This document shows, piece by piece, positions 51,799-60,796 of a DNA stretch of 64,000 nt; position 1 is the first letter of the stretch; every line of letters begins with the position of its first letter. A program made the translations under genes and the position numbers. Origin of the DNA: Hymenobacter translucens (GTDB taxonomy: Bacteria; Bacteroidota; Bacteroidia; Cytophagales; Hymenobacteraceae). Below the pieces are notes generated by a model. The model was not told the DNA's origin. It searched no databases and worked only from the letters and a program-made list of their open reading frames with translations. The stretch lies in the NCBI RefSeq assembly GCF_020685205.1, contig NZ_JAJERB010000006.1:62001-126000 (forward strand), read 5' to 3'.

Positions 51799-52499
51799 AG
51801 GAATATAGTAGAGTGGGAATTAGGGTAAGGTCCACACCCTAGGGGAGTTTTAGGGCGCTGCCTTCCTCTTTATTTATGCAAACGTTACCGGGAACGTTGC
51901 CAGCCGGGCTGTGGCGGGGGCGGCCCGCGCAAGGCCCTGGCTAAGCCCCCGGCGCCGGTTGCAGCAGAACATGTAAAACTCCCTGCCCGCAGACTGCGAA
52001 ACGGGGCAGTCGCCTTAGAAGCTCACCTTGACGATGGCAAAGCGGGGTGAGGCGGCTTGGTAAGGCTTACCGCACCAGTGGCAAAGCTGCCCGTCGGGGC
52101 GGCCGTAGCCCTGGCATCGGTGCTGCGCAGGCGAAACCTGATAGTCTGGCTGCCGGAAATCACCGGCAGGGTCTGCGGGTCCTGCAAAAGCAGTTTGTCG
52201 CCATATTGCCGGCAGGGCTTGCAAGGCGTTCAACCAGGGCTGGATGGGTGCACCGTCAGTCGGGTAGTCCGGGCCTTGATTCCGGTGGTTACGGCTTTCA
52301 GCAGTCGAAATCCCGGGGTTTGCCCAGCGCTTTGCGGCCGTCGAGGATGCTCCGGATCTACCGGCTTCCTTTCTCTCTTGGGGATAGGAACCGGTGCCGG
52401 TCGTGTGCTACCTTTGCTTTGATCCGCTCTGGCCGAAATCTTCTGTTGGGCCGGAGCTGCAGTTCTTTCTACTTATTCTATTTGCGTAACAAAGTATTT
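51799..52499. other. gene-poor gap with a possible decayed coding remnant
   Basis: About 700 bp with no convincing gene. On the minus strand, 52015-52233 reads as a 72-aa frame ending in FAIVKVSF, while another phase of the same stretch reads LPVISGSQTIRFRLRS, which resembles pieces of envelope proteins. This may be the remains of a gene. Near the right end is the promoter of the next gene. Confidence 0.35.
52409..52416 (+). promoter_or_regulatory. predicted -7 box (TACCTTTG)
   Basis: A perfect TAnnTTTG box 84 nt before the start codon of the gene at 52500. No clear -33 element is found at the usual spacing. Confidence 0.5.
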
Positions 52500-53471
52500 A
52501 TGCGGCGCATTCTCTGCGTGATTCTCCTGGCGGCTGGAGCCGCCCCGGTAGCGGCTCAAACGCTGCCCACCGTTCCAAATCCACCCGCCGCAGTGGCCGA
52601 GCCGCTGCCCACCCTGACCCGCGCCGACACGGCCCGGGCGGTGCACGAGCTGTTCCGCAGCCGGCGGGGCGGCGGTGCCGGCTGGCTAGCCCTGGGCACC
52701 GTCGGCATCCTGGCTTCTACTTTGCCCGCGCTGCAGACAACCAGCGCCGGGGTCTGGTCGCCCGGCGTGGTGGCGGGCTCGGCTTTTACCCTTATCGGGT
52801 TAAACAAGCGTATTCAGTTCCGGCGGGGCCGGGAAAAGCAGGTGCTGCGGGAGTTGGCCGCCACCGGCCACCTGCCTGCCAGCGTCAGCCGGCGGCTGCG
52901 CGGCAACTTCCTGCCTTTGCACGGCACGGCCACGGCCGATAACCCCCTGCTGGCTGCCGGCATCCAGCCCGTGGCTCCGGCTTCAGCCGGCGCACCGGCT
53001 CCCGCTGCAACCAATACGCCGGCGCCGGCTACGACCGGTGTACCGATTCCTCCCAGCCCCGCGCAGGCGTTGGCGGATGCCCGGCAGGACACACTCGACG
53101 CCGTGCAGGGAATGTTCAATGCCAAGCGCCTGGGCGGGCAGCTTCCGATGCTGGTGGCCCTGCCCGCCCTGCGTCTGATGACCGGGGCCAGCGGCTCCAG
53201 CTCGTCAACGCCGCCCGGACAGGGGCAGCAGGACGAAGCTTCCCCCGAGATGGTGGCCGCGGGCCTGCTGCTGGCGGCCGGTGGGCTTACCTACATGTTT
53301 GTGCACAACGCCCCGTACTCCGATGCCAAGTTTTCCGCCTTGCGCACGAGCTACCTCGCGGGCCAGCCCCTGCCGGCCACCATCCGAACCAAGCTAAAAC
53401 CAAAGCACATGGCCGACGGCCGCACCTACCGGGAGCGGATGGAGCGGAGAGCCGCCCGCCGCCGTCGCTAA
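52500..53471 (+). CDS. exported/membrane protein with an internal duplication
   Basis: 323 aa with a signal peptide ending at PVAAQ (about residue 20). Two similar halves follow. The first (about 40-140) and second (about 195-310) both contain a helix of the DTARAVHELFRSRRGGG / DTLDAVQGMFNAKRLGG kind, two hydrophobic segments, and a basic end (LRELAATGHLPASVSRRLRG / LRTSYLAGQPLPATIRTKLK). An Ala/Pro-rich linker joins them. The family is not one I know; two hairpin-like membrane units are likely. The start at 52500 gives the signal peptide; the longer frame is noise. Confidence 0.75.
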   Translation: MRRILCVILLAAGAAPVAAQTLPTVPNPPAAVAEPLPTLTRADTARAVHELFRSRRGGGAGWLALGTVGILASTLPALQTTSAGVWSPGVVAGSAFTLIGLNKRIQFRRGREKQVLRELAATGHLPASVSRRLRGNFLPLHGTATADNPLLAAGIQPVAPASAGAPAPAATNTPAPATTGVPIPPSPAQALADARQDTLDAVQGMFNAKRLGGQLPMLVALPALRLMTGASGSSSSTPPGQGQQDEASPEMVAAGLLLAAGGLTYMFVHNAPYSDAKFSALRTSYLAGQPLPATIRTKLKPKHMADGRTYRERMERRAARRRR

Positions 53472-53516
53472 GCCTGCGGGCTCGGTTTGGAGCCGCGGAG
53501 AAAGCAAAAAGAAAAA

Positions 53517-53541
53517 CCCCGCCGGTAGTAGACCGGCGGGG
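53517..53541. terminator. bidirectional intrinsic terminator
   Basis: CCCCGCCGGT (53517-53526) pairs perfectly with ACCGGCGGGG (53532-53541), with an A-run before and CTTTC after. It lies between converging genes. Confidence 0.8.
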
Positions 53542-53563
53542 CTTTCAGCTGCTGGTGGTTTGG

Positions 53564-53755
53564 CTACTGCCGCGGCGACTGTTGCTGCTCCTTCTTTTTC
53601 GTTTCTACCAGCTCGGTCCGGGGCTCGGTGTCGATAAAGCGCTGCTCCCGCTTCTGCGACACCGGGGCCGCGCCGGTCAGACCGACGCCGGCAGCCGCCA
53701 AAAGCAGCATGGCGCACAGGCCGAGGGTGCGCAGGAATTTCTTGAACGCGGTCAT
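53564..53755 (-). CDS. small exported or membrane-anchored protein
   Basis: 63 aa. A basic start (MTAFKKFLRT) and hydrophobic stretch (about 10-30) are followed by a short charged tail (KREQRFIDTEPRTELVETKKK). It is flanked by terminators on both sides, which supports a real, separately transcribed gene. Function unknown. Confidence 0.55.
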   Translation of the reverse strand: MTAFKKFLRTLGLCAMLLLAAAGVGLTGAAPVSQKREQRFIDTEPRTELVETKKKEQQQSPRQ

Positions 53756-53771
53756 GAGCAGAGAAGGATGA

Positions 53772-53809
53772 AAAACGCCCCGTCGGCGCGGTGGTCGGCG
53801 GGGCGTTTT
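53772..53809 (-). terminator. intrinsic terminator after clpB
   Basis: AAAACGCCCCG (53772-53782) pairs with CGGGGCGTTTT (53799-53809). Read leftward the T-run ends the stem. It lies 35 bp after the clpB stop codon. Confidence 0.82.
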
Positions 53810-53844
53810 CTGTTCAGCTAAATCAGGATTGTGGAAGAGTCGGC

Positions 53845-56460
53845 TTACACGCCCGGGATTTCCACGTCCACGTTCACGAAGCGGATATGCTCGTCTTCGA
53901 GCACGGCTTCCACCACGGCGTCCTTGCTCACGCGGCCCGAGAGGATGTCCTTGCTCAGCTCGTTCAGCACCAGGCGCTGCAGCACGCGCTTAAGCGGACG
54001 GGCCCCGAACTGCGGGTCAAAGCCCTGCTCGCCGAGGAAGTCGAGCACCTCGTCGGTGGCTTCGAGGCGGATGCCGGCTTCTTCCAGGCGCTGCTGAATC
54101 TGCTTGAACTGAATGTCCACGATGCGGCGGATTTCCTTGCGCTTCAGCGGCTGGAACATCACAATCTCGTCGATGCGGTTCAGGAACTCGGGGCGCATGT
54201 GGCCTTTCAGCCGCTCCACCACTTCCTCCCGGGTGCGGTCCACCACCTCGTCGTGGTTGTAGTCATTCAGCTCCTTAAAGTTTTTCTGAATGATGTCGGC
54301 TCCGGTGTTAGAGGTCATGATGATGATGGTGTTCTTGAAGTTCGCCACCCGGCCCTTGTTATCGGTGAGGCGGCCGTCGTCGAGCACCTGAAGCAGGATG
54401 TTGAACACATCGGGGTGGGCCTTCTCAATCTCGTCGAGCAGGATTACCGAGTAGGGCTTGCGGCGCACGGCCTCGGTCAGCTGACCGCCTTCGTCGTAGC
54501 CCACGTAGCCGGGAGGCGCCCCGATCAGGCGCGACACGGCGTGGCGCTCCTGGTACTCGCTCATGTCGATGCGGACCATCGAGTTCTCGTCGTTGAACAG
54601 GTACTCGGCCAGAGCCTTTGCCAGCTCGGTTTTACCCACGCCGGTAGTGCCCAGGAAGATAAACGAGCCGATGGGACGCTTGGGGTCCTGCAGACCGGCC
54701 CGGGAGCGGCGCACGGCGTCGGAAATGGCGGCAATGGCTTCGCTCTGACCGGCCACGCGCTTGCCCAGCTCGGCTTCGAGGTTGAGCAGCTTCTCGCGGT
54801 CCGACTGCAGCATCTTGCTCACCGGAATGCCGGTCCACTTGGCCACTACTTCGGCAATGTCCTCGTGGGTTACGACTTCCTGCAGCATCGAGCCCCCGTC
54901 CTTGTTGGCGTTGGCTTCATCCTGCAGGGCTTTCAGCCTGGCCTCGGCTTCCTGAATCTTGCCGTAGCGCAGCTCGGCCACCCGGCCGTAGTCGCCCTGG
55001 CGCTCGGCCTGCTCGGCTTCCACCTTGAACCGCTCAATAGCCTCTTTCTGCTCCTGGATGGAGGTCAGCACCGACTTCTCGTTTTCCCACTGGGCCTTAA
55101 GCGAGTCGCGCTTGGCGGTCAGCTCGCTCAGCTCCTTGTTGAGCACGTTTTCGCGGTCGTGGTTTTCCTCGCGGCGGATGGCCTCGCGCTCAATCTCCAG
55201 CTGCATGATGCGGCGCTGCACCTCGTCGAGCTCCACGGGCATGGAGTTCAGCTCGATGCGGAGCTTGGCAGCGGCTTCGTCCATCAGGTCGATGGCTTTG
55301 TCGGGCAAGAACCGGTCGGTGATGTAGCGGCTGCTCAGCTCCACGGCGGCAATAACGGCGTCGTCGGTGATGCGCACGCCGTGGTGCAGCTCGTACTTCT
55401 CCTTGATGCCGCGCATGATGCTGATGGCGTCCTCGATGGTCGGCTCATCCACCATCACGGCCTGGAAGCGGCGCTCCAGGGCCTTGTCCTTCTCGATGTA
55501 CTTCTGGTACTCCTTGAGCGTGGTGGCGCCGATAGAGTGCAATTCCCCCCGGGCCAGGGCGGGCTTGAGCAGGTTGGCGGCGTCCATGGCGCCTTCCCCG
55601 CCCGCGCCGGCCCCGATCAGGGTGTGCATCTCGTCGATGAACAGAATGATCTGGCCTTCGGAGTCGGTTACTTCCTTGATGACGGACTTGAGGCGCTCCT
55701 CGAACTCGCCCTTGTACTTGGCACCCGCGATGAGCAGGCCCATGTCGAGGGACATGATGACTTTGTCCTTGAGGTTCTCGGGCACGTCGCCGGCCACGAT
55801 GCGCTGGGCCAGGCCCTCCACGATGGCAGTCTTGCCGACGCCGGGCTCACCGAGCAAAACAGGGTTGTTCTTGGTGCGGCGGCTCAGGATCTGGAGCACG
55901 CGGCGGATTTCCTCGTCGCGGCCGATAACCGGGTCCATCTTGCCGGTGCGCACCTGCTCGTTGAGGTTGCGGGCGTAGCGGTTCAGGCTCTGGTACTGGT
56001 CCTCGGCGGTCTGGCTCGTGACCTTGCGGCCCCCGCGCAGCTCCTTGATGGCGGCTTTCAGGTCTTTCTCGTTGAAGCCGGCGTCCTTCATCAGGGTCGC
56101 CACGGAATCCTTGCCGCCGAGCAGCCCCAGCAGCAGGTGCTCCACCGACACGTACTCGTCTTCAAACTCCTTGAGGTAGCCGGTAGCGCGCTGCAAAGCG
56201 GCGGCGGCATCGTTGGAAAGGTAGGGCGCGCCCCCGCTCACCTTGGGGTAAGCGGTTACGATAGCGTCGAGGCGGGGGGAGAGGATATTCTGGTTTACGC
56301 CCAGCTTGTTGGCCAGAAACGACAGCACGTTCTCGTCGCTCTGGAAAAGGCCCTTCAGCAGGTGGCCGGTTTCAATGGCCTGCTGCTGGTTGGCGCCGGC
56401 CAGCTCCGTGGCCTTCTGCACGGCCTCCTGCGCCTTGATGGTATAATTATTAAAGTTCAT
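53845..56460 (-). CDS. clpB: ATP-dependent disaggregase ClpB
   Basis: 871 aa AAA+ chaperone that solubilises aggregated protein with DnaK. In order: Clp-N domain (1-145), first AAA+ module with Walker [10 protein letters not shown] (about 203-211), the long coiled-coil middle domain (about 400-530) that marks ClpB, and a second AAA+ module with Walker [10 protein letters not shown] (about 601-609), Walker [12 protein letters not shown], and the C-terminal D2-small domain. Length is normal. It is monocistronic with a terminator; no CIRCE-like element is apparent upstream. Confidence 0.98.
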   Translation of the reverse strand: MNFNNYTIKAQEAVQKATELAGANQQQAIETGHLLKGLFQSDENVLSFLANKLGVNQNILSPRLDAIVTAYPKVSGGAPYLSNDAAAALQRATGYLKEFEDEYVSVEHLLLGLLGGKDSVATLMKDAGFNEKDLKAAIKELRGGRKVTSQTAEDQYQSLNRYARNLNEQVRTGKMDPVIGRDEEIRRVLQILSRRTKNNPVLLGEPGVGKTAIVEGLAQRIVAGDVPENLKDKVIMSLDMGLLIAGAKYKGEFEERLKSVIKEVTDSEGQIILFIDEMHTLIGAGAGGEGAMDAANLLKPALARGELHSIGATTLKEYQKYIEKDKALERRFQAVMVDEPTIEDAISIMRGIKEKYELHHGVRITDDAVIAAVELSSRYITDRFLPDKAIDLMDEAAAKLRIELNSMPVELDEVQRRIMQLEIEREAIRREENHDRENVLNKELSELTAKRDSLKAQWENEKSVLTSIQEQKEAIERFKVEAEQAERQGDYGRVAELRYGKIQEAEARLKALQDEANANKDGGSMLQEVVTHEDIAEVVAKWTGIPVSKMLQSDREKLLNLEAELGKRVAGQSEAIAAISDAVRRSRAGLQDPKRPIGSFIFLGTTGVGKTELAKALAEYLFNDENSMVRIDMSEYQERHAVSRLIGAPPGYVGYDEGGQLTEAVRRKPYSVILLDEIEKAHPDVFNILLQVLDDGRLTDNKGRVANFKNTIIIMTSNTGADIIQKNFKELNDYNHDEVVDRTREEVVERLKGHMRPEFLNRIDEIVMFQPLKRKEIRRIVDIQFKQIQQRLEEAGIRLEATDEVLDFLGEQGFDPQFGARPLKRVLQRLVLNELSKDILSGRVSKDAVVEAVLEDEHIRFVNVDVEIPGV

Positions 56461-56710
56461 GGCTGCTAGTGTCTTGGTAGGTGCTTCGGGTTAGGAAGTC
56501 TACGAAGGGCCTAGCAAACGGGGTGCGAGAAGGATTTTGCTGACGTTTTGACGGGTTTTCCAAGGCTTAAATGGTAGTAATCTGCAATAATGTCTGTGTC
56601 TTTGGTAGTCAAATAGGTACTTGCATAGTCACTGTTTTGCATTGCTGGTTTGAAGGTTCACGTCGCATGGGCCCGACTAACCATTGCCGCATGTTCGCGT
56701 TCTTGGCCCC

Positions 56711-57208
56711 ATGTGGAACCCCTTCCGCCGCCGACGCCTTCGGTACCGTCATTACTCCGCCAACCTGCGGGCCATTATTGCCCTGACCCGGCTGGAGGCT
56801 ATCCGCCTCGACAACGACTACATCAACCACGTGCACTTCCTGCTGGCGGTGCTGGCCGATAAAAACAGCGGTTTGTACCGGCTGCTCTGCCGTCAGCTCG
56901 AAGCGTCGGAGACAAGCCTAATGCAGTTCACCTACGAGCTGGAGAATGTGGTGAAAGGGCAGCGTACCAGTCAGCGGGGGATTACCGTCGAAGGCTCCCT
57001 ACCGCTGACGATTCAGATGGAAGACGCGCTCAGCCACGCCGGGCGAATTGGCTTTGAGCTGGGAGCCAAGCGGGTAGAGGCTTCGCACGTTGCCCTGGGC
57101 ATGTGCCAGGATACTACCTCCATGGGGGCTGCCCTCCTAAGCGCCGCCGGACTTAGCGTCGAAATGCTACGGGAAGCAGAAAACACTGCTGCCGCTCGCT
57201 TAGATTAG
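56711..57208 (+). CDS. stand-alone Clp N-terminal (Clp-N) domain protein
   Basis: 165 aa from ATG 56711 (MWNPFRRRR). After an Arg-rich start, the protein contains two Clp-N-like repeats. The first is around LTRLEAIRLDNDYINHVHFLLAVL and the second around QMEDALSHAGRIGFELG with VEASHVALGMC (each seen as shorter blocks). There is no AAA+ module. It is divergent from clpB, with 250 bp between start codons. It may act as an adaptor or substrate-delivery factor for a Clp ATPase, as ClpS-like or ClpN proteins do; this is inferred from the fold only. Confidence 0.78.
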   Translation: MWNPFRRRRLRYRHYSANLRAIIALTRLEAIRLDNDYINHVHFLLAVLADKNSGLYRLLCRQLEASETSLMQFTYELENVVKGQRTSQRGITVEGSLPLTIQMEDALSHAGRIGFELGAKRVEASHVALGMCQDTTSMGAALLSAAGLSVEMLREAENTAAARLD

Positions 57209-57239
57209 GCTTCAGCTCTACTTTTCTATTCACCACCTT

Positions 57240-57917
57240 ATGCTGCTATCCACCTTACTTACCGGCCTGACGTTGCTGGCTTCACCCCAAACACCGCCCG
57301 ACTCGACCGTGGCTCCCCGGTATCAGCTGTACGCCGGAGCGCAGGCGTACTCGTTCCGGTTTGCGGGGCCCGGGCAGCAGGAGGGGGAAAACCAATGGCT
57401 AACTATGCGGGGACCGCTGCTGATGGTCGGCTACCAGCCCTGCCGGTGGTATGCCCTGGAAGCGTCGTTTGGCTGGCGGCCCGGACAGGGACCTACCACC
57501 ACGCGCATGGTTAACGGCGGAGAGTCACGGAGCTATGAGCGTCATCAAAGCTGGATGGTTCCGCTGCTAAGCCGGGTGCGGTTTGTGCCGGTCCGCCGGT
57601 GGGGAGTTGAGGGCGTTGTCGGGCTTACGGCGCTACACAGCAAGATTGAGTACTACGACGCCTTTACGCCGGCCGGGCAGCCGCAGCGCCCGTTCTACAT
57701 GGGTGGAAGCACGGAGGCAAATGATCTGCCCCTGACGCTGGGAGCAGCCGTGACGTACAGCCCCACACCCCGCTGGACGCTGGTAGGGGAGGGTCGGCTG
57801 AACTGGTCGTGGCTGGGGACGCTGGTTGGACAAGCGTTTTTCGGGCAGGCCTACTATGCTCCGCAGCCGGGGGTTAGCCTGGGGCTCCGGTATAATTTTC
57901 TGGCCCGCCGCCGATAA
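57240..57917 (+). CDS. putative outer-membrane beta-barrel protein
   Basis: 225 aa. A short signal peptide (LLSTLLTGLTLLASPQ) precedes alternating strand patterns with aromatic girdles (YQLYAGAQAYSFRF, WYALEASFGWRP, SLGLRYNFLARRR at the end). No specific family. It lies 31 bp after the Clp-N gene and may be cotranscribed, perhaps by chance. Confidence 0.65.
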   Translation: MLLSTLLTGLTLLASPQTPPDSTVAPRYQLYAGAQAYSFRFAGPGQQEGENQWLTMRGPLLMVGYQPCRWYALEASFGWRPGQGPTTTRMVNGGESRSYERHQSWMVPLLSRVRFVPVRRWGVEGVVGLTALHSKIEYYDAFTPAGQPQRPFYMGGSTEANDLPLTLGAAVTYSPTPRWTLVGEGRLNWSWLGTLVGQAFFGQAYYAPQPGVSLGLRYNFLARRR

Positions 57918-58004
57918 CCGGTGCCGGGTCCTGCCCCGCTGTAAGAATTTGCTACATTCAGGCAGATTCCCGGCTTACTCTTTCACCGACTAACCTACTT
58001 ACCG

Positions 58005-58379
58005 ATGACCAACGAAACTCTCCTGGGCCCTTTAAAAGACGCCTCCCGCCGCGAAATCGGCGGCGTGCAGGTTGACGTAGTGCGCACCGGCAACTCCCGG
58101 GTGAAGCGGGTGGTGTACCCGGCCGGCTTCCGCTGGTCGAAGGATATGCAGCCCCTGATTGGCACCACACTCTGCCAGCACGCCCACGTCGGGTTCCTGG
58201 CGTCGGGCCGGTTCACCATCGAGTACGCCGACGGCGCCCAGGAAGAGTTCGTGGCTCCCCAGGTAGTTGCCATTGCCCCCGGCCACGACGGCTGGGTGGT
58301 GGGCGGGGAGCCCGCCATCCTCATCGAGTTCGACTTCGAAGGCGAAACCGTGGAGCGCCTGGGTTTGACGCGGCCCTGA
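58005..58379 (+). CDS. cupin-domain protein
   Basis: 124 aa single beta-barrel cupin. Strands with KRVVYPAGFRWSK, CQHAHVGFLASGRFTIEYADG and VAIAPGHDGWVVGGEPAILIEF match the two cupin motifs; possible metal ligands are the His pair in QHAH and the His in GHD. Substrate unknown. It is 5 bp upstream of the DinB-like gene, clearly one unit. Confidence 0.85.
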   Translation: MTNETLLGPLKDASRREIGGVQVDVVRTGNSRVKRVVYPAGFRWSKDMQPLIGTTLCQHAHVGFLASGRFTIEYADGAQEEFVAPQVVAIAPGHDGWVVGGEPAILIEFDFEGETVERLGLTRP

Positions 58380-58384
58380 CCGGT

Positions 58385-58909
58385 ATGACCAAATCTGAGA
58401 TTCTGCCTGAGTTGACGGCCGCCCACGCGGCCTTTGCCGCCACGGTCAGCGCCCTGAGCGCCACTGACTTTGTGGCCGCTCCCGCTGGCAAGTGGAGCGC
58501 CGGGCAGCAGCTCGACCACATCGTGCGGGCCGTGGAGCCGGTGGGCACGGCCCTGCTGCTGCCCCGGGTGGCGCTGCGTCTGCTGTTCGGCCGGGCCAAT
58601 CGTCCTTCGCGGAGCTACGAGGAGCTGGTGCAGCGCTACCAGCAGAAGCTGGCGGCGGGCGGCAAAGCCAGCGGCCGGTTTGTGCCGCCGGTGGTAGGAG
58701 CCGCGCGGCAGTCCGCGCTGGGCCGCAAGCTCGAAGCGGCCGTAGCCAGGCTGGTGAAGCGGGCCGCGGGCTACTCCGAGCAGGACCTAGACGCCTTCGT
58801 GCTGCCGCACCCGCTGCTGGGCAAGCTCACCCTGCGCGAGATGCTGTACTTCACCCTCTACCACGTGGAGCACCATCACCGCCAGCTGCCGGCCAGGGCG
58901 GAAGCCTGA
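58385..58909 (+). CDS. DinB-family four-helix protein
   Basis: 174 aa. The three metal-binding His of DinB/YfiT proteins are visible: LDHIVRA (about 45) and YHVEHHHRQL (about 157-164). Such proteins are often thiol transferases or metal-dependent hydrolases; the substrate here is unknown. It follows the cupin gene by 5 bp and precedes a terminator. Confidence 0.85.
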   Translation: MTKSEILPELTAAHAAFAATVSALSATDFVAAPAGKWSAGQQLDHIVRAVEPVGTALLLPRVALRLLFGRANRPSRSYEELVQRYQQKLAAGGKASGRFVPPVVGAARQSALGRKLEAAVARLVKRAAGYSEQDLDAFVLPHPLLGKLTLREMLYFTLYHVEHHHRQLPARAEA

Positions 58910-58932
58910 CAGAGCCGCCTTCCGAACGCAAA

Positions 58933-58983
58933 ACCGGGAGACCCGCCCCGCGTCGTTCCGACCGCGGAAGCCGGTCTCCCGGT
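58933..58983 (+). terminator. hairpin after the DinB-like gene
   Basis: ACCGGGAGACC (58933-58943) pairs perfectly with GGTCTCCCGGT (58973-58983); the 29-nt loop can fold again on GC-rich inner arms. No T-run follows, so it is a terminator-like hairpin, or a repeat. Confidence 0.55.
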
Positions 58984-59008
58984 CCGGACAAGGTGAGGTA
59001 TGGAGCTG

Positions 59009-59626
59009 CTAGCTGCGGTTGCCGATCATGTAGCCGACGTAGAGTTGAAAGGCGCTGTTCCACGTGTTTTCGCTGGCGATGATGCGGCCGTTGTGGATGA
59101 AGGGCTTGTTGAGGCGGGTTAACCCGCCGTTGTAGCGGAAGCCGGCGAGCGGGCCGGTGCGGTGCTGGTAGCCCAGACCGCCTACGTAGCCCACGTCGAA
59201 CTTCTCGTAGGTGTCCCGCACATTGTAGCTGTAGTCGTTGGCGTAGGACCTGGCCCGCGCCACGTAGCCGAACTGGGGGCCGGCTTCCACGAAAATGCCG
59301 GTTTCGCCCAGTCGGGCCTTGGCCAGCAGGGGCAGGTCGAGGTAGGTAAAGATGGTTTTGTAGCCGGGTGCAATCTTGTTCTGCCCGCCCTTCTGGGAAT
59401 AAAGCAGCTCGGCCTGAATGGAATACTTGTGGGTGACCTGAAATTCACCCATCACGCCGGCGTGGAAGCCGAGGTAGTAGGCGTTGCTGGCAGAGGAAAG
59501 CTGGTCCGGGTCGACGCCCCGCAGCCTGGTGTAGGACGGTCCGGCTTTCAGGCCCACCCGGAAGTTCTGGGCGGTAGCGGCGGTGGCAGCGGCTGCCAGG
59601 CATAGGGTAAGAATAGAGCGGCGCAT
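59009..59626 (-). CDS. PorT-like outer-membrane beta-barrel protein
   Basis: 205 aa from ATG 59624-59626. The signal peptide ends at ATAATAQ. The mature part has the pattern of outer-membrane-beta-barrel (PorT-like) proteins: FRVGLKAGPSYTRLRG, YYLGFHAGVMGEFQVTHKY, SIQAELLYSQKGG, VEAGPQFGYVARA and a C-terminal strand LYVGYMIGNRS. The function is unknown; small barrels of this kind are numerous in Bacteroidota. Confidence 0.85.
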   Translation of the reverse strand: MRRSILTLCLAAAATAATAQNFRVGLKAGPSYTRLRGVDPDQLSSASNAYYLGFHAGVMGEFQVTHKYSIQAELLYSQKGGQNKIAPGYKTIFTYLDLPLLAKARLGETGIFVEAGPQFGYVARARSYANDYSYNVRDTYEKFDVGYVGGLGYQHRTGPLAGFRYNGGLTRLNKPFIHNGRIIASENTWNSAFQLYVGYMIGNRS

Positions 59627-59645
59627 CGAAAGAAGGGTTAGATAA

Positions 59646-59675
59646 GTTGTCAGGGCCAGAAACGGCCCTGACAAC
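59646..59675. other. perfect 12-bp hairpin upstream of the barrel gene
   Basis: GTTGTCAGGGCC (59646-59657) pairs with 59664-59675 around a 6-nt loop, 20 bp upstream of the start codon of the barrel gene on the minus strand. No T-run follows. The outer GTTGTCA is the unit of the heptamer-type repeats at 4149 and 26481. It may act in the mRNA leader or be a reduced repeat. Confidence 0.5.
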
Positions 59676-59757
59676 GCAAATAGTATGAAGCTCCTATTCT
59701 ATATCTTCTCAGGCACGTCGCACGGTGAACTACGTATCAGCCGCAGTGTGCTACCGC

Positions 59758-60708
59758 CTACGCGGCGGCTGCCGGCATTGACTGCAGCAGCCAGCGGTAG
59801 AGCTTGTCCACGTCTTCTTTTCGGAAAAGCTCGGTGCCGGGGTTCATGGTGGCAGCCGTGCCGCAGGCCACGCCCAGGCGCACCGTTTCGCGAAGCGAGA
59901 GGCCAGTCGCGAGCCCATGCACCAGCCCGGCCACCATTGAGTCGCCGGCTCCTACGGTGCTACGCTTTTTCACGGCCGGGGCAGGCACGTGGTCGGTCAG
60001 GTCGCGGGTAACGATGCAGGCACCCTGGGGCCCGAGCGAAACCACCACGATTTCGCACTTGCCGTCGCGCACCAGCGCCTGCGCGGCGCTGCCCACGGCT
60101 TCGTTATCCAACTCTTCTACCCCGGCCATCCTGCTGAGCTCGCCCGCGTTGGGCTTGACCAGGAATATGCCTTCTTCCAGAATCCGCAGCAGCGCCGGTC
60201 CCGAGGTATCGGCGACAACCTTGATGCCCCGGGCTTTGGCCGCCCGCACCACCTGTATCAGAAACTCAGGCTCAACGCCGGGTGGCAGGCTGCCGCTGAT
60301 TACCAGGAACTCGGGGTTGGCCGGAATGCCTTGCAGCGCCTCCAGTACCTGCTGCTGCCCGTCCGCCTCCAGCGGGTAGCCCGGCATGCCAAAGCGGTAC
60401 TGCTGCCTGGTAGTGGAGTCCACCACGATAAAGTTCTCCCGGGTGTGGGCCGAGACCGGTACGGCCTCCTGGCGGATCTGCTCCTGGGTCAGCAGCTCCT
60501 GCAAGCGGGCGCCGGTGGCGCCACCCACCGGAAACACGGCCAGGGAGTCGGAGCCAAGGCGGCGCAACGCCCGCGACACGTTGATGCCGCCGCCGCCAGG
60601 CTCAAACTTGGGGGGCGCACAGCGCAGCTTCTGGTCGGGTACGATCTGGTCGGCCGTGGTGCTTTTGTCGACGGTGGGGTTCAGCGTCAGGGTAACTATC
60701 GAGTTCAT
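59758..60708 (-). CDS. pfkB: 6-phosphofructokinase II (PfkB family)
   Basis: 316 aa ribokinase-fold sugar kinase. It resembles Escherichia coli PfkB along its length: LTLNPTVDKS at the start, FEPGGGGINVSRAL, FPVGGATG, YRFGMPG, ISGSLPPGV, VVVSLGPQGA and STVGAGDSMVAG with catalytic Asp 256. It phosphorylates fructose 6-phosphate, though tagatose-6-phosphate or fructose-1-phosphate kinases are close relatives. The gene stands alone, 89 bp after a DUF3891 gene on the same strand. Confidence 0.9.
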   Translation of the reverse strand: MNSIVTLTLNPTVDKSTTADQIVPDQKLRCAPPKFEPGGGGINVSRALRRLGSDSLAVFPVGGATGARLQELLTQEQIRQEAVPVSAHTRENFIVVDSTTRQQYRFGMPGYPLEADGQQQVLEALQGIPANPEFLVISGSLPPGVEPEFLIQVVRAAKARGIKVVADTSGPALLRILEEGIFLVKPNAGELSRMAGVEELDNEAVGSAAQALVRDGKCEIVVVSLGPQGACIVTRDLTDHVPAPAVKKRSTVGAGDSMVAGLVHGLATGLSLRETVRLGVACGTAATMNPGTELFRKEDVDKLYRWLLQSMPAAAA

Positions 60709-60796
60709 ACTATCCGGTAGTGCAAGGGGCTCCGCCGGTGCGGCGGACTAGCAGCATTTACTGCCCCCAGCCGGCAGGGTTGCGCAGGCCGGCAGC

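Noticed and set aside
53791..56469. 892-aa open frame on the plus strand opposite clpB
   Set aside because: Antisense frame forced open by GC-rich codon use; clpB on the other strand has all family motifs. The same holds for long antisense frames opposite aspS, nuoL, nuoM, ndh, the propeller kinase and the M1 peptidase (44010-46289).
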